Assembly: GCA_937891165.1 (NCBI GenBank)
Contig: CALAEX010000004.1
Coordinates: 1 to 5,609, forward strand
Source: an uncultured Lachnospiraceae bacterium
GTDB taxonomy: Bacteria; Bacillota; Clostridia; Lachnospirales; Lachnospiraceae
DNA length: 5,609 nt
Direction: 5' to 3'
Below, piece by piece: positions 1 through 5,553 of this stretch. Made by a program: the position numbers and the translations under genes. The notes under the pieces were generated by a model, which was not told where the DNA came from, did no database searches, and saw only the letters and a program-made list of their open reading frames with translations. How positions within the stretch are numbered: the first letter of the stretch is position 1; every line of letters begins with the position of its first letter.

Positions 1-93
1 TGCAACTTTTATAATACTATTTTTTGTAATGCATTTTTTATTTTATAAATTCTTTGTTCCACGTACTTTATTATACCACATTTTCAAATAAAC
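1..93. other. AT-rich intergenic end of the operon, no terminator seen
   Basis: After the operon's last stop codon there is no GC-rich stem followed by a T-run on the minus strand. The segment carries only the extended -10 element noted separately and AT-rich sequence. An ATG on the minus strand at 34 opens a reading frame of only five codons before a stop. Transcription of the operon may therefore read through into the next gene, or terminate beyond the window. Confidence 0.5.
70..78 (-). promoter_or_regulatory. Extended -10 promoter element pointing left, out of the window
   Basis: On the minus strand the sequence reads TGGTATAAT, a perfect extended -10 (TGnTATAAT), 16 nt after the stop codon of the last operon gene. 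No good -35 hexamer lies 16-18 nt upstream, which extended -10 promoters can tolerate. It would drive a gene beyond the left edge. In such AT-rich DNA a chance match is possible. Confidence 0.4.
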
Positions 94-1314
94 TTATATA
101 TTTTTTACAAGTCTTTTCATCCTTGTTGTATCTTCATGAGATACTTTTTTCTTACTATATCTTACTTTTTGATAAATTTTTGTCAACTCCTCTGCTTGTT
201 CTTCTTGCTCTGGCTTCTTTAACAAAAATTTATGTAAAATTTCTTGTGTTGTATCTGACTTAAAAACAGTTTGCTTTGTTGTTTCTGCTTTTCTCATAAA
301 ATTTCGATAATAAAATCGAATCATCTTTTCTGAATCCATAGAAAAACGCATTGGATTTTTTTCTATTTCTTTAATTGGTTGTAATTCTTCTCGTTCTTCC
401 TTTATCCAAAGTTGTTTTGTTTTTTTTGATCCATGCCCCATTAAGATAGCAAAAATAATCATCGCAATCAACATTCCAAATGCTATCAAAAGAGGTGTTG
501 CATCTATTTTTTCCTGTACAACTCCTACTTCTGTCAAAACCTCTCCCCATTTCGGCTGTACAGAATTACTTTCTATTGTTTCTTGTACTTTTTCTAAATA
601 CTCTCGATAATCATAAAATGGACTATTTGGTAATTCCATATTTGGTTTTGAAACAAAAGAAAGTAAAAAATCAAAAAATTCCAATAGAAAAGAAGTCAAT
701 CTATTCTTTAATGGTAATAGAACATACTGATATACTATTTGCCACAAGTTACTTGCTGTCAATAAAAAACAAAAGAGAAAAAACAATATCGTTTGTTTTA
801 TTTGATATTTTTCAAATACTTTTTTATTTATACTCTCTGGTGGAAACCGCAAATTTTGCATCAATAATACACCTGCACTCAAAAACACAATAAAATAAGG
901 AGTGGCTACTTCTGCTGCAAAAAGTCCCTTCTCTACATTAAATAAGAAGACAACTATTAAAATACTGCTCGCATATAAAAAATCTTTCCATAACGCCTTA
1001 AAATTAGCATAGTACACTGCATAGTTTTCTCTATATACTAAAATCACAAAATAAAGCCAAGGAATGATAAATTCTAATAATACATAATCAATACTTCCCC
1101 AAGGACGAAAGAAAATAGGAAAAATAGCAGAACATAATGCAATCCATCTCCCTATTCTAAAAAGCTTTTGACTATATACTATCATCAATCCTGATACTAA
1201 AAATAAGCTCATACTAAAAGAACTCATTTTATATTCTAAAACAAAACTTAGAAAAAAGGAAGCAAATGTATAATAACAACTAATATCAAATACCATTTTA
1301 TAAAAAATTTGCAT
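94..1314 (-). CDS. Polytopic membrane protein with C-terminal DUF4129-like domain, no transglutaminase core
   Basis: A 406-residue membrane protein and last gene of the operon. The N-terminal half is very hydrophobic, with about seven likely membrane segments (around residues 10-28, 33-47, 55-70, 76-93, 112-126, 132-153 and 173-200). A roughly 50-residue outer segment follows (about 221-272), then another membrane helix (273-292) and a charged cytoplasmic tail. The tail from about 328 (IRFYYRNFMRKAE, then a TTQEIL helix, then LTKIYQKVRYSKK) has the pattern of DUF4129: Y-R-x-x-x, a T-x-x-E helix and a Lt-x-x-Y-x-x-x-RY end. In TgpA-like relatives a transglutaminase core sits between the membrane half and DUF4129; here there is no room for it and no Cys-His-Asp triad. 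The start overlaps the DUF58 stop by one base (TAATG) and has a GGAGG site 7 nt upstream. A scaffold or anchor role for MoxR/DUF58 is inferred. Confidence 0.75.
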   Translation of the reverse strand: MQIFYKMVFDISCYYTFASFFLSFVLEYKMSSFSMSLFLVSGLMIVYSQKLFRIGRWIALCSAIFPIFFRPWGSIDYVLLEFIIPWLYFVILVYRENYAVYYANFKALWKDFLYASSILIVVFLFNVEKGLFAAEVATPYFIVFLSAGVLLMQNLRFPPESINKKVFEKYQIKQTILFFLFCFLLTASNLWQIVYQYVLLPLKNRLTSFLLEFFDFLLSFVSKPNMELPNSPFYDYREYLEKVQETIESNSVQPKWGEVLTEVGVVQEKIDATPLLIAFGMLIAMIIFAILMGHGSKKTKQLWIKEEREELQPIKEIEKNPMRFSMDSEKMIRFYYRNFMRKAETTKQTVFKSDTTQEILHKFLLKKPEQEEQAEELTKIYQKVRYSKKKVSHEDTTRMKRLVKNI

Positions 1315-2432
1315 TATATCTCCTCCCCCTTATGTTTAATTTGTTCTATATAGGTTTGCTCATAGTCCTCTCCATAAATTCCATACACTTTTGTTCGATA
1401 GCGATGTTCTATCTCTACAATTCGTTTCTGTGTTTCTTGTTCTCTACGTTGTGCTATATAAATAAACTCCTTTTCTTGAGAAAAATGTCCAAATGCATAA
1501 TGTAAAAGTTCTTCTGCTTTACACATCGAAGCTCCAGAAGCCATACCTAAAACATCTAAAATTTTACCAAAACTGCTTCCACCACTTCCTCCACTTTGAA
1601 TCACATTGACTCCTTTTACTTCCATTTCTGCATAATAAGCATTCGTAATCAAACGGTAACTAATTCCCTTTTTCTCAAATGTTTCACATAAGGTACGCAC
1701 AACACAAAAAGTAGCTTCTCTTTGGTCAAAATAGTGGTCAAATTCTCCTTTATACTCTACATCAAATATTAAATCTACTAATTCTTCTCTTGTATGGTCA
1801 AACTCTTTTACTGTCATTTGATTTCGTCTTGCTGTGATTGGAAAACTAATAGAGCGAAGGGGTTCTCGCCCTGTATAATCTCTATATCCAAGCACTAACA
1901 TCGGGTCTTCAAACAAGAAGCTTCGTATGGAAATTTCTCCAAAAATATCACTTAATATGGTATTTAATCGCTCATCCTCCATACAACGTGGATATACTAC
2001 AATACTTTGATTCTGCTTTATCACTCGCTCTTTTTCTTTGATTCCAAGAAAATCTCCAAAAAAAAGTTGTGCCTCTCTAAAATGAAATATCCCTCGTTGA
2101 TAAATCACAGCAGAAATGCTTCGTTTTACTCTTTGATGCTTTTTTATAAATAAAGTATTACGATGAACCCATGTTGTTCCACTTGCTACTATATGTAATG
2201 ATTCCCTTTGCTTTATTTTCACAACATTTGGAATAGTTTCTTCCAATAATAAATAAGGAATGTTATAATTCGTTGCATTTTCTATTATTGTATGAATTTG
2301 AAATTCTTCCCCCTGCTCTACACTTCGTTTCGAGGGTACTATATGATACTGAACCAATCGAATAGGTAAATGTAAAGAACGATACTCTAAGACAATTGCC
2401 ACAACAACGACAATCAACAAAAGCCATATCAT
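1314..2432 (-). CDS. DUF58 family protein (MoxR partner)
   Basis: A 372-residue DUF58 protein. Residues 2-15 form one hydrophobic N-terminal helix; most DUF58 proteins have a two-helix hairpin. Residues about 25-130 are beta-rich and resemble the Ig-like part of the family (V-x-Q-G-E near 38-42). The signature lies at 182-211 (GYRDYTGREPLRSISF, then PITARRNQMTVKEF), matching the family pattern R-x-Y-x-x-G-x-x-x-R-x-I-x-W-x-x-x-A-R, with Phe in place of the usual Trp. It leads into a vWA-like fold from LIFD (221-224). The metal-site DxSxS is not evident: the strand continues Asp-Val-Glu-Tyr. A glycine/serine-rich loop (280-287) sits where the family has a G-rich turn. Family knowledge: DUF58 proteins are encoded beside MoxR ATPases and are thought to act with them. 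It starts 2 nt after the MoxR stop and has its own AGGAG site. Confidence 0.88.
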   Translation of the reverse strand: MIWLLLIVVVVAIVLEYRSLHLPIRLVQYHIVPSKRSVEQGEEFQIHTIIENATNYNIPYLLLEETIPNVVKIKQRESLHIVASGTTWVHRNTLFIKKHQRVKRSISAVIYQRGIFHFREAQLFFGDFLGIKEKERVIKQNQSIVVYPRCMEDERLNTILSDIFGEISIRSFLFEDPMLVLGYRDYTGREPLRSISFPITARRNQMTVKEFDHTREELVDLIFDVEYKGEFDHYFDQREATFCVVRTLCETFEKKGISYRLITNAYYAEMEVKGVNVIQSGGSGGSSFGKILDVLGMASGASMCKAEELLHYAFGHFSQEKEFIYIAQRREQETQKRIVEIEHRYRTKVYGIYGEDYEQTYIEQIKHKGEEI

Positions 2433-2434
2433 CG

Positions 2435-3379
2435 TTATTTCTCCTCTGTTGGTACAGGAATTTCTTGTAATAGTTTTTCAAACACAATACTACCTTCCCT
2501 TTGCCCAAAAATACCACGGTAAGTTAACCTATGTGCTAAAATCGCAGGTGCTACTTCTTTCACATCCTCCGGTAATACATAATCCCTGCCTCGAAATACT
2601 GCTAACACTTGCGATGCCTCATATAATGCAATTGCACCACGGGTACTTGCACCAACCATAATTTCTCCATGATTTCTCGTTGCTTCAATTATATTCATCA
2701 TATAATCTGCTACCACTTCATGCACAGTAACATGGTGATACTCTTCTTTTAATGTTCTAATTTCTTCTTCTGATACAACACAAGATAACTTATCTATCAA
2801 AGAAATCGTACTTTTTCTTGCCATTACTTCTAATTCCTCTGCTCGATTCATATATCCTAATGACAATCTCATAAAAAAACGATCCATTTGTGCCTCTGGC
2901 AATGGAAATGTACCATGTGACTCTAATGGATTTTGTGTCGCTGCCACCATAAAAGGTTCTGGTAATTGGTGTGTTGTACCATCCATAGAAACTTGTCCCT
3001 CTGCCATTGCCTCTAGCAAACTAGATTGTGTTCTTGGAGTTGCACGGTTAATTTCATCCGCTAATAAAATGTTCGTAAAGACAGAACCTTTTCGTAATTC
3101 AAAATCTCCTATTTTCATATTATAGAAATTGATTCCTATGACATCGGATGGCATAACATCAGGCGTAAATTGCATACGCTTAAACTCTCCACCAACCGTT
3201 TTTGCAAATGCTCGAAATAACATTGTTTTTCCAGTTCCCGGCATATCTTCTAGTAAAACATGACCACCACACAAAAAACTAATGGCTACTTTTTCTATCA
3301 CATCTTCTTTACCTAAAATAATCTTAGAACAATTTGCTATTACTCTTTCTTTAAACTGTATAAATTTATCAATCTCCAT
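2435..3379 (-). CDS. MoxR family AAA+ ATPase
   Basis: A cytoplasmic AAA+ ATPase of 314 residues, a typical MoxR length. Visible motifs, numbered from the ATG at 3379: Walker A LEDMPGTGKT (43-52, Lys51 and Thr52); Walker B ILLADEINRA (104-113, Asp108 and Glu109); sensor 1 VAATQNP (Asn150); the arginine in EAQMDRF (167), the arginine-finger region; and sensor 2 GASTRG (Arg247), followed by the helical lid with RDYVLPEDV and LAHRL. The ATG at 3379 is preferred because it has an AAAGGA site 7 nt upstream and gives the usual MoxR N-terminus. A TTG at 3418, directly after the previous stop, would add 13 residues but has only a weak purine run before it; an ATG at 3406 is also possible. MoxR ATPases act as chaperones in assembly or activation of envelope or metal-dependent complexes, usually through a vWA partner, here the DUF58 protein. 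Whether it acts on the ExbB/ExbD-like subunits upstream is unknown. Confidence 0.95.
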   Translation of the reverse strand: MEIDKFIQFKERVIANCSKIILGKEDVIEKVAISFLCGGHVLLEDMPGTGKTMLFRAFAKTVGGEFKRMQFTPDVMPSDVIGINFYNMKIGDFELRKGSVFTNILLADEINRATPRTQSSLLEAMAEGQVSMDGTTHQLPEPFMVAATQNPLESHGTFPLPEAQMDRFFMRLSLGYMNRAEELEVMARKSTISLIDKLSCVVSEEEIRTLKEEYHHVTVHEVVADYMMNIIEATRNHGEIMVGASTRGAIALYEASQVLAVFRGRDYVLPEDVKEVAPAILAHRLTYRGIFGQREGSIVFEKLLQEIPVPTEEK

Positions 3380-3386
3380 TCTGTTT

Positions 3387-3392
3387 TCCTTT
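3387..3392 (-). promoter_or_regulatory. Ribosome binding site deciding the MoxR start
   Basis: AAAGGA on the minus strand lies 7 nt before the ATG at 3379. It is the best site near the three candidate starts (TTG at 3418, ATG at 3406, ATG at 3379) and favours the shortest form. Confidence 0.6.
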
Positions 3393-3418
3393 CTTTGATG
3401 TCTCATAATATCTCTCAA

Positions 3419-3889
3419 TTACTCTTTTTCTATTGGTGTTAATGTAATTTTTAAACTCTCAAATACTTCCAGAACCCATTCATACGTCTCTAAAATCGAA
3501 TTTTCATCATTTAATTGAAACTCTTTTTCATCATGATTAATTTCTTCTATATACTCTTTTAATTGTTCTGCATTATCAAATTCCTTATTTCCAACAAAAA
3601 CTTGATTTTCTTTAATTGTAATAATACTGTCATCATAAATCATCGTTTCTTCGTTCTCTTGATTATTAGACTCTATTTCATTTTCTTTTTTTATAGTTTC
3701 TTCTATTATTTCTGATGTATCCACTTCTATTTGTATATCTGCTTCTTCCATCGAAGTTCTTTCTTGTACAGAAGATAAATCTCTTGTTCCAGTGCCTGTA
3801 CCACTACCACCCAAACCAAACCCATTTCTAAAAAATAATACTAATAAAACAATCACTACAACACCTAGTATTCCAAATAATTTTTTCAT
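3419..3889 (-). CDS. Single-pass membrane protein with ExbD/TolR-like outer domain
   Basis: A 156-residue protein. A short KK start and one hydrophobic helix (4-20) are followed by a Gly/Thr-rich linker (25-35), a long acidic low-complexity stretch (about 40-87) and a small domain at 88-154. That domain reads ITIKENQVFVGNKEF, AEQLKEYIEEI, EFQLNDEN, then ETYEWVLEVFESLK and ITLTPIE. This is the beta-(gap)-alpha-beta-alpha-beta order of the ExbD/TolR outer domain, in which a polar strand (usually containing Asp) is followed by Tyr and the helix of the xVxxVxDxLK kind. Unlike true ExbD, the membrane helix has no Asp and there is no N-T-P-x-x-D motif, so it is unlikely to carry ions itself. No lipobox Cys is present, so it is probably anchored by its uncleaved N-terminus with the domain outside. 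The start overlaps the upstream ExbD-like stop as ATGA and has a GGAGG site. The resemblance is by pattern only; a structure or profile search would decide it. Confidence 0.6.
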   Translation of the reverse strand: MKKLFGILGVVVIVLLVLFFRNGFGLGGSGTGTGTRDLSSVQERTSMEEADIQIEVDTSEIIEETIKKENEIESNNQENEETMIYDDSIITIKENQVFVGNKEFDNAEQLKEYIEEINHDEKEFQLNDENSILETYEWVLEVFESLKITLTPIEKE

Positions 3890-4461
3890 CCGTTTTCCTC
3901 CATTACTTTAAAAAAGACTTCTTTATATTTTTCTTGCAACTCATAAAAAGCTTCTGTAATCGCTCGATACTCTGTTGTATATATTGTTTTCTTATCACAA
4001 TAAAAAACAATATATACTGGCTGATTATCGGTTTCTTCTACTAGTTCACAAATTTTGTCATAAATTCGCAACTTTGTATTTTCTGTTTTATAAATGCCTA
4101 ATTGAATCGTTTCTATTTCTTCTAAAAGTAATCCTTGTTTGATTACCAAATAATGTTTATTCTCTTTCACAATATTATTAACTGTAATAATGACTGCCTC
4201 TGTTTGATATTTGTCATAACTGGACATTTGATTTTCATATATTGTCACTTGTTGCTCTAATTCAAAAAGTTCTTGTCTTGCCTGCTCGATTTGCTGTCCA
4301 TAGTCCTCTTGCATCTGATTTATTTGTTGTTGATATTCCTCTTGTATTGTAGTTTCCTTTTGCACTCCTGTCATCATCACAATAAAAAGTATGGAAAACA
4401 AAACATCTAACAATGGCGTAAGATTGATTTCTGCAATCGTTTTTCTTTTGCGTCGTTCCAT
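3886..4461 (-). CDS. ExbD/TolR family stator-type subunit with coiled-coil stalk
   Basis: A 191-residue single-pass protein. A basic N-terminus (MERRKRKT, cytoplasmic) leads into AEINLTPLLDVLFSILFIVMM (10-30), the ExbD/TolR signature. It has the N-L-T-P-L-L-D core, and Asp19 corresponds to the ion-carrying Asp of ExbD and TolR. A Gln/Glu-rich coiled coil follows (about 36-85), then an outer domain (about 87-188). Its last part (QPVYIVFYCDKK, then TTEYRAITEAFYELQEKY) fits the strand-helix end of ExbD outer domains. ExbD is usually about 140 residues; the extra length here is mostly coiled coil. With the channel subunit upstream it should form an ion-driven motor of the ExbBD/TolQR/MotAB type. 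It starts 32 nt after that gene, with an AGGA site 8 nt upstream. An OmpA/MotB peptidoglycan-binding domain is not recognisable, so what the outer domain grips is unknown. Confidence 0.85.
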   Translation of the reverse strand: MERRKRKTIAEINLTPLLDVLFSILFIVMMTGVQKETTIQEEYQQQINQMQEDYGQQIEQARQELFELEQQVTIYENQMSSYDKYQTEAVIITVNNIVKENKHYLVIKQGLLLEEIETIQLGIYKTENTKLRIYDKICELVEETDNQPVYIVFYCDKKTIYTTEYRAITEAFYELQEKYKEVFFKVMEENG

Positions 4462-4493
4462 TTCTTTTTCCTGCCACTTCTTCTCTAAAAGAT

Positions 4494-5060
4494 TTATTGT
4501 ATTGTACTAACTGTTACTGCTTCTTCACTATCTACTTTATATATTTTTTCATATCGATTGATACCATCTTCAATATAGTTAATAAATACCGACATAATCA
4601 CAATATCTGCTATCTTATATATCACCGCAAATAAAATTCCTAAGATAGTTGTGGACAATGCAAGTTCCACCCCTTCATACATATCTTGTCCATTACTCAT
4701 CGCCAAATATAGCCCTGCTACAGTCCCTAAAATTCCCAACAACGTAAAAATCTGAATAATCAAAGAAAACGCAGAATACCAACACCCCTTTTCTTGATAA
4801 TCTTCTAAAAACTGGTCAAATTCATCCCAATCTTTTTTTGATTCTAATTCAATAATCTTAGTGACATTACCTTTTTCTTCTTTTTTATATGTACCAGACT
4901 TTTTGGAACCTTTACTATTTAGTTTTTTAATCCTATACTTTAGTTTCGCCATAATTGTAATGGATACTATCATAAGCACAAATTCAATCATAGCCACAAT
5001 AAAGATTACAGGATTTGTAATACTATCTAGTAATACACATAACGTTTTAATAAATTCCAT
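4494..5060 (-). CDS. MotA/TolQ/ExbB family proton-channel subunit (compact)
   Basis: A 188-residue integral membrane protein and first gene of the operon. It has three likely membrane helices: TM1 about 16-38, TM2 about 97-120 and TM3 about 133-160, with a charged cytoplasmic loop of about 55 residues between TM1 and TM2. TM2 holds LLGILGTVAGLYLA (107-120) and TM3 holds YEGVELALSTTILGILFAV (128-146). These are the two family hallmarks (P/L-L-G-L-L-G-T-V-x-G, and G-x-x-x-A-L-x-T-T-x-x-G-l). Thr113 and Thr138 align with the channel Thr residues of ExbB/TolQ; a Glu (132) occurs close to, but one residue before, the position of the ExbB TM3 Glu. It is shorter than typical ExbB/TolQ (about 230-245). 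The ATG at 5060 is chosen over a GTG at 5075 because AGGAGG ends 6 nt before this ATG and would overlap the GTG. It should form the channel around the ExbD-like helices. Confidence 0.88.
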   Translation of the reverse strand: MEFIKTLCVLLDSITNPVIFIVAMIEFVLMIVSITIMAKLKYRIKKLNSKGSKKSGTYKKEEKGNVTKIIELESKKDWDEFDQFLEDYQEKGCWYSAFSLIIQIFTLLGILGTVAGLYLAMSNGQDMYEGVELALSTTILGILFAVIYKIADIVIMSVFINYIEDGINRYEKIYKVDSEEAVTVSTIQ

Positions 5061-5066
5061 CCTTCC

Positions 5067-5072
5067 CCTCCT
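5067..5072 (-). promoter_or_regulatory. Ribosome binding site deciding the ExbB-like start
   Basis: A perfect AGGAGG on the minus strand lies 6 nt before the ATG at 5060. A GTG at 5075 would lie upstream of this site with only a distant GGAG behind it, so the longer form is unlikely. Confidence 0.75.
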
Positions 5073-5101
5073 CACAAAATTATTTTTCTAACTCCGCTTC
5101 C

Positions 5102-5130
5102 ATTATACTAAAAAACAGCCTATTTTCCAA
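5102..5130 (-). promoter_or_regulatory. Sigma-A promoter of the leftward six-gene operon
   Basis: On the minus strand there is a -35 TTGGAA (5125-5130), a 17-nt spacer and a perfect -10 TATAAT (5102-5107). Transcription should start near 5095, giving a leader of about 35 nt before the ATG at 5060. The DNA upstream of the -35 (5131-5159) is almost pure A/T and could act as an UP element. It is the only good promoter seen for the operon and its position fits well. Confidence 0.75.
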
Positions 5131-5158
5131 TAATATTATAATTCAAATTTTTATTCTC

Positions 5159-5187
5159 TTGACAAGTATTACGGTTAGTGATATAGT
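5159..5187 (+). promoter_or_regulatory. Sigma-A promoter of the PadR-type regulator gene
   Basis: A perfect -35 TTGACA (5159-5164) is followed by a 17-nt spacer and -10 TATAGT (5182-5187). The start of transcription should be near 5194, about 33 nt before the TTG start codon. The promoter is divergent from that of the large operon; the two -35 elements are about 28 nt apart. Confidence 0.8.
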
Positions 5188-5208
5188 ATTATTACAGTAA
5201 ACGTAATA
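5167..5208. promoter_or_regulatory. Dyad over the PadR promoter, probable operator
   Basis: Two 14-nt arms, TATTACGGTTAGTG (5167-5180) and CAGTAAACGTAATA (5195-5208), are inverted copies with 12 of 14 matches; the outer seven bases pair perfectly. They flank a 14-nt centre. The dyad covers the spacer, the -10 and the expected transcription start of the PadR gene, as expected for an autoregulatory operator of a dimeric winged-helix repressor. It is not a terminator: it is AT-rich with a long centre and no T-run. Confidence 0.65.
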
Positions 5209-5212
5209 TTTA

Positions 5213-5229
5213 AGGAGGACGGATGCTTG
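5213..5229 (+). promoter_or_regulatory. Ribosome binding site and TTG start of the PadR gene
   Basis: AGGAGG (5213-5218) lies 8 nt before the TTG at 5227, ideal spacing. An out-of-frame ATG at 5223 lies only 4 nt from the same site and would encode just four residues before a stop at 5235-5237. This supports the TTG as the real start, perhaps with some competition. Confidence 0.7.
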
Positions 5230-5553
5230 AGAGATAATATAAAGGGAGGAGCACTTACCGAAGTAACTTTTTTTATCCTTCTTTCCTTATATGAACCTAA
5301 GCATGGCTATGCCATTATGCAATTTATTGAGGAGAAAACCGAAGGACGATTAGTATTAGGAGCTGGTACACTTTATGGTGCTCTAACCTCCCTTACAGAA
5401 AAAAAATGGATTGAACCTTATGGCACAGAACAAGATAGAAAAAAAGAATATTGTATTACTGCACTTGGCAAAGAAATATCACAAAAAGAATTACTTCGTA
5501 TCCAAAAACTAACTACAATTGCACTTTCTATTATGAAGGAGGAAGGAACATGA
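5227..5553 (+). CDS. PadR family transcriptional regulator
   Basis: A 108-residue DNA-binding regulator of the short PadR type. The N-terminal helix GGALTEVTFFILLSLYEPKHGYAI (7-30) carries the family pattern G-x-L-t-e-x-x-x-x-x-L-L-x-L ... H/Y-G-Y. The recognition helix follows (LGAGTLYGALTSLTEKKWIE, 44-63; here GAGTLYGAL replaces the usual s-x-G-t-l-Y-p-x-L), then the wing (RKKEYCITALGKE, 71-83). One C-terminal helix (84-104) probably makes the dimer contact. The start is TTG; no in-frame ATG gives the conserved N-terminus. It likely represses its own promoter through the dyad at 5167-5208. Its stop overlaps the next start as ATGA. Regulators of this type commonly control a following membrane protein or transporter; whether it also affects the divergent operon is open. 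Confidence 0.93.
   Translation: MRDNIKGGALTEVTFFILLSLYEPKHGYAIMQFIEEKTEGRLVLGAGTLYGALTSLTEKKWIEPYGTEQDRKKEYCITALGKEISQKELLRIQKLTTIALSIMKEEGT

Noticed and set aside
480..893. Plus-strand reading frame of 137 codons inside the DUF4129-like gene
   Set aside because: It lies wholly antisense to a well-supported gene, has no family motifs and looks like a by-product of the AT-rich reverse complement.
2263..2517. Minus-strand frame spanning the MoxR/DUF58 junction
   Set aside because: It overlaps both genes in another frame, is rich in Cys, Tyr and Asn without any domain pattern, and the two real genes explain the region.
3419..3889. Lipoprotein
   Set aside because: The hydrophobic N-terminus suggested one, but there is no Cys in the protein's signal region and so no lipobox.
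3886..5060. Zorya-type phage defence (ZorA/ZorB motor pair)
   Set aside because: The channel protein has no long cytoplasmic tail like ZorA, the ExbD-like protein shows no OmpA-like peptidoglycan-binding domain like ZorB, and no ZorC/D/E-type effector genes are present.
3886..5060. Flagellar stator MotA/MotB
   Set aside because: The channel subunit has three rather than four membrane helices and is too short for MotA, the second protein carries the ExbD/TolR N-L-T-P-x-x-D motif, and no flagellar genes are nearby.
5130..5139. Palindrome ATAATATTAT as an operator
   Set aside because: It is only 10 bp of pure A/T in an AT-rich stretch and is expected by chance.
5137..5142. Plus-strand TATAAT as a second PadR promoter
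   Set aside because: No -35-like hexamer lies 16-18 nt upstream, while the TTGACA-17-TATAGT promoter just downstream is far better placed.
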